Below are positions 47,057 to 56,258 of a stretch of 64,000 nucleotides of DNA, piece by piece. Location of the stretch: positions 62,001-126,000 of the forward strand of contig NZ_JAAUOE010000009.1 of the NCBI RefSeq assembly GCF_017114915.1, given 5' to 3'. The stretch comes from Pseudomonas frederiksbergensis (GTDB lineage Bacteria > Pseudomonadota > Gammaproteobacteria > Pseudomonadales > Pseudomonadaceae). The position numbers and the translations under genes are program-made. Numbering within the stretch: position 1 is the first letter of the stretch; every line of letters starts with the position of its first letter. Below the pieces are notes generated by a model. The model did not search any database. It was not told where the DNA came from and saw nothing but the letters and a program-made list of their open reading frames with translations.

Positions 47057-50000
47057 TAGAGGCGTTCCATCTTCGGTAACCACACACGAATCAACGAGAA
47101 CAGGCGATCCAGGTCGATGGGTTTGGCCAGGTAGTCGTTGGAGCCGGCCTGCAAGCAGCGCGCCTGATCGTCCTTCATGGCCTTGGCCGTCACCGCAATG
47201 ATCGGCAGCTTGCGCCAGCGCGGGTCCTTGCGGATTTCCACGGTGGCTTCGAAACCATCCATATGCGGCATCATCACGTCCATCAGCACCAGGTCGATGT
47301 CCTCGACTTCATTCAGTTTTTCAATCGCTTCACGACCGTTACGACCAATGACCACCACGGCCCCCTTGTGCTCCAGCGCACTGGTGAGGGCAAAGATGTT
47401 GCGTACGTCGTCGTCCACCAGCAACACTTTGCGCCCCTCAAAGACGTTGTCGCGGCTGCGGGCGGTCTTGAGCATCGTCTGGCGCTCATGGGACAACCCG
47501 GATTCGACCTTGTGCAGAAAGAGGGTCACTTCATCCAGCAACCGCTCGGGCGAACGCGCGCCCTTGATGATGATCGAGCGCGAGTACTTGCGCAGTTCCG
47601 CCTCTTCATCCCGGGTCAGGTTACGTCCGGTATAGACGATCACTGGCGGGAACGAGCAGATATCCTCGGTGGACATGCGTTTGAGCAAGTCGTTGCCGAG
47701 CATGTCCGGCAGCTTTAGGTCGATGATCATGCAGTCGAACATCGTGGTGCGCAGCAAGTCGAGTGCATCCTGCGCCAGGCCGACGGCAGTGATTTGGATG
47801 TCTTCGTCGCCGATCAGTCGGGCGATGCTGTCACGCTGCAGATCGTCGTCTTCGACCAGCAATATGCGTTTGACCTCCTGGGTCAGCTTGGCTTCGAGGC
47901 GAGAAAACACCTCCTTGAGTTCCTCACGGGTGGTCGGTTTGACTACATAACCGATGGCGCCCATGTGCATGGCGGCCTCGACGCGATCCTCGACCGAGAT
48001 CACGTGCACGGGAATGTGCCGGGTTTCAGCGTGCTCTTTAAGGCGCTGCAATACCGTGAGCCCGGAATGATCCGGCAGGCGCATGTCCAGCAGGATTGCA
48101 TCGGGAATAAATTGCCTGGCCAGATCGTAGCCTTCGTCGGCGCCATGGGCCACCAGGCACTGATAACCCAGTTCATGGGCCAGATCGTAGAGGATGCGCG
48201 CAAAGTCTGGCTCATCTTCCACCACCAGGATGCAGCGAGTGGCAAATGGCGCCTTGTGGCGATCATCGTCAAAACGCGCAATTTCGACGTCGACGATCAA
48301 CGGTACAGGCGTGGCAACCACGGTGGCTTTCGGCGCGGCAACCGGCATGATGTTCACCGTCTCGACCGGCGCGTTACCCGGTTCGACGTAGCGTTGCGGC
48401 AAGACCAGGGTGAACACGCTGCCCTGCCCAGGTGTGCTGATCAGGCTGATGGAGCCGCCCAACAACCTGGCCAGATCACGAGAAATCGACAACCCCAGGC
48501 CGGTGCCGCCGTAACGACGGTTAGTGCTGCCATCAGCCTGATGAAAGGCTTCGAAAATGCTTTGCTGCTGATCCGGCGCAATGCCGATCCCGGAATCGCG
48601 GACGATAAATGCAATGCCCTCGCCAGGCTGAGCAGCGACGCTCAGGCTGACGCTGCCCTTTTCGGTGAACTTCACCGCGTTGGACAGCAGGTTCTTGATC
48701 ACTTGCTCCAGGCGCTGGCGGTCGGTGAACAACATCAGCGGCGCATCGGCCTGCAATCGGACCTCGAAATCCAGTTTCTTGTCCGCGGCCAACGGCTCGA
48801 ACATCCCTCGCAGCCCCTCCACCAGACGCTCGACGCTGGTGTTCTCCGGCCGCACTTCAAGCTTGCCGGCCTCGACCTTGGAAATGTCGAGAATGTCGTT
48901 GATCAGGTTGAGCAGATCGTTGCCGGCACAGTAGATCGACTCGGCGAACCTGACTTGTTCGGCGCTGAGGTTTTGCTGCGGATTTTCCGCCAACAGTTTG
49001 GCCAGAATCAACGAACTGTTCAGCGGCGTGCGCAGCTCGTGGGACATATTGGCGAGGAATTCGGACTTGTACTTGCTGGAACGCTGCAGCTCTTCGGCGC
49101 GGGCTTCGAGCTCAAGCTGGGCCTGATTCAGTTCGGTGTTCTTCAGGTCCATGGCGTCGCGTTGCTCGGCCAGGATCTGTGCCTGTTCGGCGAGTCGTTC
49201 GTTGGTTTGCTCCAGCTCGACCTGCTGGGTTTCCAGGTGCACCTGGGACTCCTTGAGAATCCGCGACTGCGCTTCCAGCTCTTCATTGGCGGTCTTGAGT
49301 TCTTCCTGCTGAACCTGCAGCTCTTCGTTGAGTTGCTGGGTTTCGGCCAATACGTCCTGCAAACGCTGGCGATAGCGCGCCGCTTCGATCGAGGTACCGA
49401 TGTTGCCGGCAATCAGCTCGAGCAATTCGACGTCGCGATCCGTCAGCGGCCGCAGGAATCCCAGCTCGATCACCCCGTTGACCCGATCGTCGTCGCTGGT
49501 CGGCACCACCAATACGCTATGGGGCAGGCCTTCGCCGAGACCGGAGCTGACCTTGAAGTAATCACTGGGGACTGGATCCAGACGGATCAAGCGCGCCTGT
49601 TGCGCCACTTGCCCGACAATGCCTTCGCCACTGTAAACCTGCTGTTCAAGTGCTTCCTGCTCCCGGGAAAAACCGTAAGACGCAATGCGCTTCAAGCCCC
49701 CCTGTTCCTCTCGGACATAGATCGCCGCGACAGCACTGCCCAGATAGTGCGCGCAGAACTGCAGAATATTGCGTCCCAACAGATTGAGCGATAACTGCCC
49801 CAGGACTTGCCCGGCCAGTTCGGTCTGGCCGCTGCGCAGCCAGGCTTGCTGTTCCAGACGCCGGGCGCTGGCCTGTTGCGCGGCGAGGTTGGCACTGTAG
49901 CTGCGGGACAGGTTGAGCAGATCCCGGCGGCCAATGTAGGCCAGCAACCCGCTGATACCGGCGACGAACAATAGATAAAGGGCGATGCTCCAGATCGTGG

Positions 50001-50547
50001 TGCTGCGCACTTCCTCGCTGCGCGCGGCACGCAACTGCTGCTCCATGTCGATCACGTCTTCGAATTGCTTGCGGATCTCATCGGTCAGCCGCTTGCCGCG
50101 CCCGGCCTTGATGGCGCTGCGGTAGTCGCCGCTGGCGCGCTGCAAATCGATCATCGATTGCGCAAAATTGACCCATTCCCCCTGCAAGGCCTGGAGTCGG
50201 TGCAGGCGATCAGTCTGGACCGGGTTGTCGGCGGTCAGTTCGAGCAAGGTATTAAGGGCGACCGCAATGCGCGGCTTGGCCGTCTCGTAGGGCTCAAGGA
50301 AATGTTCGTCGCCACTGAGCAGAAAACCGCGCATTCCGGTTTCCAGATCAACGGTCAGCTTGATCGCCTCATTGGCATTATTGATCACCCGGTCGGAGTG
50401 CTGGACCCATTGGATCACCGACAGCAAATAGGTGATCAGCAAGACGAAGAACACCGCGCTAATGGCGCCGACAGCCAACGGCAGGCTGACGTTGCGGCTC
50501 AGGAGTTTACGGAATCGTTGCTCATCAACCGAAGACGCAGAGATCAT
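47056..50547 (-). CDS. Large hybrid histidine kinase (CHASE3-GAF-HisKA-HATPase-REC-REC-REC)
   Basis: Membrane-bound sensor kinase of 1163 residues. Two membrane helices (about residues 20-45 and 185-205) flank a CHASE3 periplasmic domain (NANEAIKLTVDLETGMRGFLLSG). A GAF domain (about 230-380) and a long coiled coil follow. Phospho-histidine is in ANMSHELRTPLNSSLI (about residue 510). Three receivers are visible, with phosphoacceptors in AILLDMRLPD, MIIDLKLPD and LVLMDVMMPHMDG. ATG at 50547 has AAGG seven bases upstream. It overlaps cheR and is divergent from a single receiver gene. Confidence 0.92.
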   Translation of the reverse strand: MISASSVDEQRFRKLLSRNVSLPLAVGAISAVFFVLLITYLLSVIQWVQHSDRVINNANEAIKLTVDLETGMRGFLLSGDEHFLEPYETAKPRIAVALNTLLELTADNPVQTDRLHRLQALQGEWVNFAQSMIDLQRASGDYRSAIKAGRGKRLTDEIRKQFEDVIDMEQQLRAARSEEVRSTTIWSIALYLLFVAGISGLLAYIGRRDLLNLSRSYSANLAAQQASARRLEQQAWLRSGQTELAGQVLGQLSLNLLGRNILQFCAHYLGSAVAAIYVREEQGGLKRIASYGFSREQEALEQQVYSGEGIVGQVAQQARLIRLDPVPSDYFKVSSGLGEGLPHSVLVVPTSDDDRVNGVIELGFLRPLTDRDVELLELIAGNIGTSIEAARYRQRLQDVLAETQQLNEELQVQQEELKTANEELEAQSRILKESQVHLETQQVELEQTNERLAEQAQILAEQRDAMDLKNTELNQAQLELEARAEELQRSSKYKSEFLANMSHELRTPLNSSLILAKLLAENPQQNLSAEQVRFAESIYCAGNDLLNLINDILDISKVEAGKLEVRPENTSVERLVEGLRGMFEPLAADKKLDFEVRLQADAPLMLFTDRQRLEQVIKNLLSNAVKFTEKGSVSLSVAAQPGEGIAFIVRDSGIGIAPDQQQSIFEAFHQADGSTNRRYGGTGLGLSISRDLARLLGGSISLISTPGQGSVFTLVLPQRYVEPGNAPVETVNIMPVAAPKATVVATPVPLIVDVEIARFDDDRHKAPFATRCILVVEDEPDFARILYDLAHELGYQCLVAHGADEGYDLARQFIPDAILLDMRLPDHSGLTVLQRLKEHAETRHIPVHVISVEDRVEAAMHMGAIGYVVKPTTREELKEVFSRLEAKLTQEVKRILLVEDDDLQRDSIARLIGDEDIQITAVGLAQDALDLLRTTMFDCMIIDLKLPDMLGNDLLKRMSTEDICSFPPVIVYTGRNLTRDEEAELRKYSRSIIIKGARSPERLLDEVTLFLHKVESGLSHERQTMLKTARSRDNVFEGRKVLLVDDDVRNIFALTSALEHKGAVVVIGRNGREAIEKLNEVEDIDLVLMDVMMPHMDGFEATVEIRKDPRWRKLPIIAVTAKAMKDDQARCLQAGSNDYLAKPIDLDRLFSLIRVWLPKMERL

Positions 50548-50753
50548 GGGCAAGCCTTGTCGAGCTGCTGTAAGTCATCGAGTCTGCCCCAAAACGGCCG
50601 TGGCGATCCAATTTTCTGACATGTTTTTCGGCAAAATCCTGCATTTGACTGCTCTGGCGCAAAAGAGCAGTTATTCTGTGCGGTTCTTGTGCGGCTATTG
50701 TTTTTGTAGCGCTTCGGGAAGCCACTGCGAAATCAACCTGTGAGAGCCCCACT

Positions 50754-51116
50754 ATGTCCACCAACGCCTCCACCATTCTAGTCGTCGAAGACGACGCCAT
50801 CGTGCGCATGCTGATCGTCGATGTGCTGGAGGAACTCGAATTCCGGGTGCTTGAAGCCGATGGCCATGAACGTGCGCTGGAGTTCATCAATGATGAGGAT
50901 CAGGACATCGACCTGCTGATGACCGATGTGGGGCTGCCGGTCATGGACGGTCGGGAATTGGCCAGGCAGGCGCGCATGTTGCGTCCCGAGTTGCCGATTC
51001 TGTTTGCCAGCGGCTATGCCGAAGACATCGACGTGCCTGGGGACACTCAGGTGATCGGCAAACCGTTTTCAATTGATCAATTGCGCGACAAGGTGAAGAA
51101 CATCATTGGCAATTAA
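50754..51116 (+). CDS. Single-domain response regulator, divergent from the large kinase
   Basis: 120-residue receiver without output domain. ILVVEDDAIVRMLIVDVLEE gives the acidic pair, LLMTDVGLPVMDG the phosphoacceptor (about residue 62) and GKPFSIDQL the conserved lysine (about residue 103). The alternating pattern and single-receiver length match the FixJ-like receivers that pair with hybrid kinases in Pseudomonas. GAGAG lies close before the ATG at 50754. Confidence 0.9.
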   Translation: MSTNASTILVVEDDAIVRMLIVDVLEELEFRVLEADGHERALEFINDEDQDIDLLMTDVGLPVMDGRELARQARMLRPELPILFASGYAEDIDVPGDTQVIGKPFSIDQLRDKVKNIIGN

Positions 51117-51253
51117 TCAAGGGCTCCACGGGTAGCATGGCGATGTCACGCGGTTTCTGACCAAGTGCCGGGAAGTACACAGGTCAGGCTATGGTTTAAT
51201 GTCGCCCCCTCGTTTCTCCCCGGCCGTACGCCTGCATCAAGGAAATTCCGTTC

Positions 51254-52546
51254 ATGAGTCAACCCCGCGCAACTTCTGTTCTGGTCATCGGTTATGTCTG
51301 GCCGGAACCGCGTTCTTCAGCGGCCAGCGGGCATGTGATGCAAATCCTCGAAACGTTCTTGCAGCAAGGCTGGGACATTACCTTCAGCAGCCCGGCCGGC
51401 CCCGGCGAGCACAAAGCGGACCTCACCGAGCTGGGTATTCGCGAGGTGCCGATCGAACTCAACAACAGCAGTTTCGACACTTTCGTCAGCGAGCTGGCGC
51501 CGGACATCGTGTTGTTCGACCAATTCATGATGGAAGAACAGTTCGGCTGGCGCGTGGAAAAGCACTGCCCGAACGCCCTGCGGGTATTGGAAACCTCGGA
51601 CCTGCAAAGCCTGCGGCATGCACGGCATCACCGCCTCAAGGAACGACTCAAGAGCAGTGACGACGCGAACGATTTCACTCAACTGTTCGCTCCCGCCCTG
51701 CGTGAGGAATTCGAGCTGATGGCGGACACGGATCTGGCCAGACGCGAGATCGCCGCACTGTATCGTTGCGACGTGAACCTGATGATCTCCGAAGTCGAAA
51801 TCGAGTTGCTTGTGGAGCAGTTCAACATGCCACGTGGCGTGCTGCACTGGTGTCCGTTGATGGTCGATCCGCCTGTGGCGCCACCCAAGCCCTTCGAGGA
51901 CAGGGCGCACTTTCTGAGCATCGGCAATTTCCGCCATGCGCCGAACTGGGATGCGGTGCTATGGATGAAAACAACGCTCTGGCCGCTGATCCGCGCGCAG
52001 CTTCCGACAGCACAACTGCATATTTATGGTGCTTACACCCCACCCAAAGCCACCGCCTTGCACAATGCCGCGCAAGGTTTCCATGTGATGAACTGGGCAG
52101 AGGATGCATTGCAGGTCATGTCCGATGCCCGCCTCTGTCTGGCTCCCCTGCGCTTCGGTGCGGGCATCAAGGGCAAACTGGTTGACGCGATGCTGTGTGG
52201 CACACCGAGCATCACCACCCCGATCGGTGCCGAAGCCATGCATGGAGGACTTGCTTGGCCGGGCGCCATTGCCTGCACCGCGCAGGCCTTGGCCGATCAT
52301 GCCGTTCAGCTCTACCAGGACGAGGCACTCTGGACAGCGTCTCAGGCCCAAGGGGAAAGGTTACTCGCACAGCGTTATCAGCGTGCGACCCATGGCGCAG
52401 CCCTTATCGATAAATTGAATGAACACCGACAATATTTGCCACAACTAAGACGAAATAATTTTACGGGCAGCATGTTGCGCCACCACACTCTGAAGAGCAC
52501 GCAATACATGGCTCAATGGATCGAAGAAAAGAACCGAGCCCGATAA
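51254..52546 (+). CDS. Glycosyltransferase (GT-B fold, GT4-like)
   Basis: 430-residue cytosolic sugar transferase. The opening VLVIGYVWPEPRSSAASGHV and the C-terminal half with FLSIGNFRHAPNWDAVLWM, LHIYGAY and PLRFGAGIKGKLVDAMLCGTP are GT4 features, the last being the nucleotide-sugar binding region. No membrane segments, so it probably modifies a lipid, protein or surface polysaccharide precursor on the cytosolic side. AAGGAAA supports ATG at 51254. It appears as a single gene between the phosphorelay cluster and the PI-PLC gene, so the acceptor is unknown. Confidence 0.82.
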   Translation: MSQPRATSVLVIGYVWPEPRSSAASGHVMQILETFLQQGWDITFSSPAGPGEHKADLTELGIREVPIELNNSSFDTFVSELAPDIVLFDQFMMEEQFGWRVEKHCPNALRVLETSDLQSLRHARHHRLKERLKSSDDANDFTQLFAPALREEFELMADTDLARREIAALYRCDVNLMISEVEIELLVEQFNMPRGVLHWCPLMVDPPVAPPKPFEDRAHFLSIGNFRHAPNWDAVLWMKTTLWPLIRAQLPTAQLHIYGAYTPPKATALHNAAQGFHVMNWAEDALQVMSDARLCLAPLRFGAGIKGKLVDAMLCGTPSITTPIGAEAMHGGLAWPGAIACTAQALADHAVQLYQDEALWTASQAQGERLLAQRYQRATHGAALIDKLNEHRQYLPQLRRNNFTGSMLRHHTLKSTQYMAQWIEEKNRAR

Positions 52547-52705
52547 ATTAATTATTTGCCCCAACAGAAAATCAAACTTTAACAACTTGCATTAATCGCA
52601 ATATTGGCAACTTTCAAAACACCCCGTATAAACATCCTGCAAGCGCCGCTCTAATATAATCAATACAAGTGGCGCTCATCTTTTCTAATCAATGCAGGAT
52701 TCACC

Positions 52706-53569
52706 ATGAGCAATCAAACAAATTACTACAACCCTCGATGGATGTCCGCCACGCCTGCCATCGACACATTATCGCTCTGCGAGCTGACGCTGCCGGGCAC
52801 CCATAACGCGGGCAGTGACTGGCAAGCGTCCTATCCATTTTTCGGCCCGCCGCCCCATTGGCTGGCCTGTCAGCACGACAGGTTCTATAGCCAATTACGC
52901 CACGGTTCCAGGGCGCTCGATATACGACTGACTTACGTGCCGGAGGCGCAGGGCCCTAATAAGTTCCAAGTGCATCACAACGGTCATCGAAACTCGCGCA
53001 CCGTTGGAACTCTTATCACCGACGTAAACGAGTTCCTGCAGGAGAATCCCGATGAGTTCATCATTTTGGACTTTCACAGTCTGGAGGGTAAAAATTTCGA
53101 CTTCGACTTATTCAACAAACTGATCATTCAATTTTTGGGTCACTGCCTGATCCCGAGTAACAACGTTTCCCTGAGTCTGAATCAGCTGAAGCAAATCAGC
53201 GCGAAACAAAGGGTACTGGCTGCCGCTCCGCAAGGATGGGGGCTTGATCGCAACCTGTTTCTCTCGCAAATAAGGCATAAGTGGTCGGGTAACGGAATCA
53301 CCGATGCCACCGAGTTGCGCCAATTCATTGGAGAGGTCATGCACAGCCCTCCAGGCAATTGGGCACCCTGGTCGTTGTCTGCCACCAGTTACACAGCACT
53401 GGGCGGCCCCGTCGACATTCATGACGAACTCAACGCGTGGTTCGACCCGGACAAAAGTGACTGGGCGCTGAAGTGCAACATTATCAACGTCGACTTCATG
53501 GAAGAGTCGAAGATCGTGGACTACTGCCGAACCGCCAACCTGATGAAGGCCCGCCAACGCAACCGTTGA
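52706..53569 (+). CDS. PI-PLC X-domain-like phosphodiesterase
   Basis: 287-residue protein resembling bacterial phosphatidylinositol-specific phospholipase C. The catalytic histidines are in LPGTHNAGSD (about residue 33) and KFQVHHNGHRN (about residue 93-94); GSRALDIRLTYVPE and DEFIILDFHSLEG carry the metal- and substrate-side residues. No signal peptide, so it is cytosolic or exported by a signal-less route. Flanking sequence, 52547-52705, is A+T rich, and its own codons are more A+T-ending than those of neighbours, suggesting transfer. Activity on phosphatidylinositol is not proven; many such proteins are uncharacterised. Confidence 0.78.
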   Translation: MSNQTNYYNPRWMSATPAIDTLSLCELTLPGTHNAGSDWQASYPFFGPPPHWLACQHDRFYSQLRHGSRALDIRLTYVPEAQGPNKFQVHHNGHRNSRTVGTLITDVNEFLQENPDEFIILDFHSLEGKNFDFDLFNKLIIQFLGHCLIPSNNVSLSLNQLKQISAKQRVLAAAPQGWGLDRNLFLSQIRHKWSGNGITDATELRQFIGEVMHSPPGNWAPWSLSATSYTALGGPVDIHDELNAWFDPDKSDWALKCNIINVDFMEESKIVDYCRTANLMKARQRNR

Positions 53570-53643
53570 GCCGCGATGCGCGCTGGCGCATCAGGCGGGG
53601 AAAGAGGCATGATTCGGGGCGATTACAGTAAAAGCGCCCTGCC

Positions 53644-54549
53644 ATGACCCGAACAGCCCGCGTCACCGACCCCTCTTACGAATTGATGGACGACCACAAC
53701 GGGTTGTCCATCATCTATCGCCAGCACGGCTTCCCCTGCCCTCTGGTGCGCTGGCATTTCCATAAGGAATACGAACTGCACCTGATCGTCGCCAGCGCCG
53801 GCAAGGTATTCATCGGTGACTACATCGGCAACTTTTACCCGGAAACGCTGTTCCTCACCGGGCCCAACCTTCCGCACAACTGGATCAGCCAGGTGGCCGA
53901 AGACGAAGTGGTGGAAAAGCGCGACATGCTGGTCAACTTCACCGATGAACTGTTTGAAAGCGGTCATCAGGTGTTCGCCGAACTCAAGACGCTCGTGCCC
54001 TTGCTGGAGCGCGCGCAGTACGGCATCGAGTTTCGTTGCAAACGGACTATCCGCCAGGCCATGACCTTGATGCAGCGCATTGCCGACTCCCAGGGCGTGA
54101 CACGCCTCGGGCATTTTTTCATTCTGCTGGAATTGCTGGCGACGTCCGATGACTATCAGTTGCTGTCCGGTGCCACCACGCCGCAATTGGCCGATGAGCA
54201 CAACATCGATCGAACCAACCGGGCGGTGGATTACATCTTTGCCCATTACGCCCGGGACCTGCCGCTGGAAGAAGTCGCCGAGCACTTGGGTCTGACGCCG
54301 ACCTACTTCAGCCGAGTGTTCAAACAGGCCACCGGGCGCTGCTTCATCGAATTCGTCAATCGCCTGCGCATCAGCAAATCCTGCGAGCTGCTGGCCGATG
54401 GCGACAAACCGGTGACCGATGTGTGTTTCGAGTCGGGCTTCAACAATATTTCCAACTTCAACCGGCGTTTCCAGCAGCTCAAGGGTATGACGCCGACGCA
54501 CTATCGGCGGTTGGTGGTGCAGCGTTTGACTGAGCAGAATCAGCACTGA
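53644..54549 (+). CDS. mtlR: MtlR: AraC/XylS-type activator of the mannitol operon
   Basis: Regulator of 301 residues. The N-terminal cupin-like domain (CPLVRWHFHKEYELHLIVAS) binds a sugar alcohol, and the C-terminal 100 residues hold two helix-turn-helix units (LPLEEVAEHLGLTPTYFSRVF and VTDVCFESGFNNISNFNRRF). It lies 344 bases upstream of mtlE on the same strand, as in P. fluorescens DSM 50106, where MtlR activates the mtl genes with mannitol, sorbitol or arabitol. The start at 53644 has a weak ribosome site. Confidence 0.88.
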   Translation: MTRTARVTDPSYELMDDHNGLSIIYRQHGFPCPLVRWHFHKEYELHLIVASAGKVFIGDYIGNFYPETLFLTGPNLPHNWISQVAEDEVVEKRDMLVNFTDELFESGHQVFAELKTLVPLLERAQYGIEFRCKRTIRQAMTLMQRIADSQGVTRLGHFFILLELLATSDDYQLLSGATTPQLADEHNIDRTNRAVDYIFAHYARDLPLEEVAEHLGLTPTYFSRVFKQATGRCFIEFVNRLRISKSCELLADGDKPVTDVCFESGFNNISNFNRRFQQLKGMTPTHYRRLVVQRLTEQNQH

Positions 54550-54570
54550 CTTTTCCTGATCCACGAATCC

Positions 54571-54712
54571 TTGTAGCAGCTGCCGAAGGCTGCGTTCGAC
54601 TGCGCAGCAGTCGCAAATCCGATCAATCCAACCCTTCTGAGTCGTCGCATACTGGAGCCCGGCGAGGGCTTCGCCCTCGAACGCAGCCTGGCGGCAGCTG
54701 CTGCAGGGCGAC
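54571..54712. repeat. Degenerate REPIN between mtlR and mtlE
   Basis: Left copy 54571-54616 (TGTAGCAGCTGCCGAAGGCT...) has the family core with one base changed (TTCGAC). A degenerate inverted right copy (TCGAACGCAGCCTGGCGGCAGCTGCTGCAG) runs about 54678-54707. It separates mtlR from the mtlE promoter. Confidence 0.75.
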
Positions 54713-54893
54713 ATGCAGCGAAACCAGCCCCCTGACCTACTAGTGCAAAAAAGTATCGATCACAGTGCGATGGATGATTTGTCAGCCCGTCAATTGAAGG
54801 CTGTAATCAGCGCACATTCTTCCCTCCGCAGGAAGACACAAAAACAATAACTGTCCTTCTGTAACCCCACCGGGTGCAGAAAAGGAGTGCACG
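54713..54893 (+). promoter_or_regulatory. mtlE: mtlE promoter region
   Basis: 180 bases upstream of mtlE, A+T richer than the surroundings, with an AAAAGGAG ribosome site right before the start. By position it should carry the MtlR sites and CRP-like or other catabolite control; no specific box is assigned. Confidence 0.5.
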
Positions 54894-56204
54894 ATGCAAC
54901 CTTCGGTAAAAGCTCTGCTTGCCCTCACCTGCATGACCCTCAGCAGCGTCAGCCTCGGCGCCCAGACCCTGACCATCGCCACCGTCAACAACAGCGACAT
55001 GATCCGCATGCAAAAGCTCTCGAAAACCTTCGAGGCCGAGCATCCGGACATCAAGCTCAATTGGGTGGTGCTCGAAGAAAACGTTCTGCGCCAACGCCTG
55101 ACCACCGATATCGCCACCCAGGGCGGGCAGTTCGATGTATTGACCATCGGCATGTACGAAGCCGCACTCTGGGGCGCCAAGGGTTGGCTGGAACCGATGA
55201 AGGACTTGCCGGCCAGCTACGCCCTCGACGACGTCTTCCCTTCGGTGCGTGAAGGCCTGTCGGTCAAGGGCTCGCTCTATGCCCTGCCGTTCTACGCTGA
55301 AAGCTCCATCACCTATTACCGCACCGACCTGTTCAAGGATGCCGGGCTGACCATGCCCGAGCGCCCGACCTGGGGACAGATCGGCGAATTCGCCAGCAGA
55401 CTCACCGATAAGGATAAAGAACAGTACGGCATCTGCCTGCGCGGAAAGGCCGGCTGGGGCGAAAACATGGCGCTGATCACCACCGTCGCCAACGCCTATG
55501 GCGCGCGCTGGTTCGATGAGAAATGGCGGCCGGAATTCACCGGGGCCGAGTGGAAAAACGCGCTGAACTTCTACGTCGACACCATGAAGAAATCCGGCCC
55601 ACCGGGCGCCTCAAGCAACGGCTTCAACGAAAACCTGGCGCTGTTCAATAGCGGCAAGTGTGCGATCTGGGTCGATGCCAGTGTTGCGGGTTCTTTCGTG
55701 ACCGACAAATCCCAAAGCAAAGTCAGCGATCACGTCGGCTTTACCTACGCGCCACACGAAACCACGGACAAAGGTTCGGCCTGGTTGTATTCCTGGGCGC
55801 TGGCGATTCCGACCAGTTCCAAGGCCAAGGACGCGGCGAAAACCTTCAGCGCCTGGGCCACGTCCAGGGAATACGGTGCTTTGGTCGCGGAAAAGGACGG
55901 CATCGCCAACGTACCGCCAGGCACGCGCGCCTCAACCTACACCGAGGCCTACATGAATGCCGCGCCGTTCGCCAAGGTGACGCTGGAATCGCTGAAAGCC
56001 GCGGACCCGAGCAATCCGAGCGCCAAACCGGTGCCCTACATCGGCATCCAGTTAGTGACCATTCCCGAGTTCCAGGCCGTGGGCACCCAGGTCGGCAAGC
56101 TGTTTTCGGCGGCGCTGATCGGCCAGACCACGGTCGACCAGGCCCTGACCGCCGCCCAGTCAACCACCGAACGAGAGATGAAGCGCGCCGGTTATCCCAA
56201 ATAA
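54894..56204 (+). CDS. mtlE: MtlE: periplasmic mannitol/sorbitol-binding protein
   Basis: Extracytoplasmic sugar-alcohol binding protein of 436 residues (family 1 solute binding). A signal peptide (LLALTCMTLSSVSLGAQ) precedes the mature TLTIATVNNSDMIRMQ. Typical binding-protein segments: GGQFDVLTIGMYEAALWGAKG, LYALPFYAESSITYYRTDLF and SGKCAIWVDASVAGSF. It delivers mannitol, sorbitol or arabitol to MtlFGK. First gene of mtlEFGKDYZ, AAAAGGAG before the ATG. Confidence 0.9.
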   Translation: MQPSVKALLALTCMTLSSVSLGAQTLTIATVNNSDMIRMQKLSKTFEAEHPDIKLNWVVLEENVLRQRLTTDIATQGGQFDVLTIGMYEAALWGAKGWLEPMKDLPASYALDDVFPSVREGLSVKGSLYALPFYAESSITYYRTDLFKDAGLTMPERPTWGQIGEFASRLTDKDKEQYGICLRGKAGWGENMALITTVANAYGARWFDEKWRPEFTGAEWKNALNFYVDTMKKSGPPGASSNGFNENLALFNSGKCAIWVDASVAGSFVTDKSQSKVSDHVGFTYAPHETTDKGSAWLYSWALAIPTSSKAKDAAKTFSAWATSREYGALVAEKDGIANVPPGTRASTYTEAYMNAAPFAKVTLESLKAADPSNPSAKPVPYIGIQLVTIPEFQAVGTQVGKLFSAALIGQTTVDQALTAAQSTTEREMKRAGYPK

Positions 56205-56258
56205 CCCCGCTCCTGCGGTTGATCTTCATTTGCCTGTTCTCAATCGGTTCTGATCGCC

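Noticed and set aside
47794..49794. 666-codon forward frame antisense to the large kinase
   Set aside because: The kinase shows every catalytic motif; the forward frame shows none.
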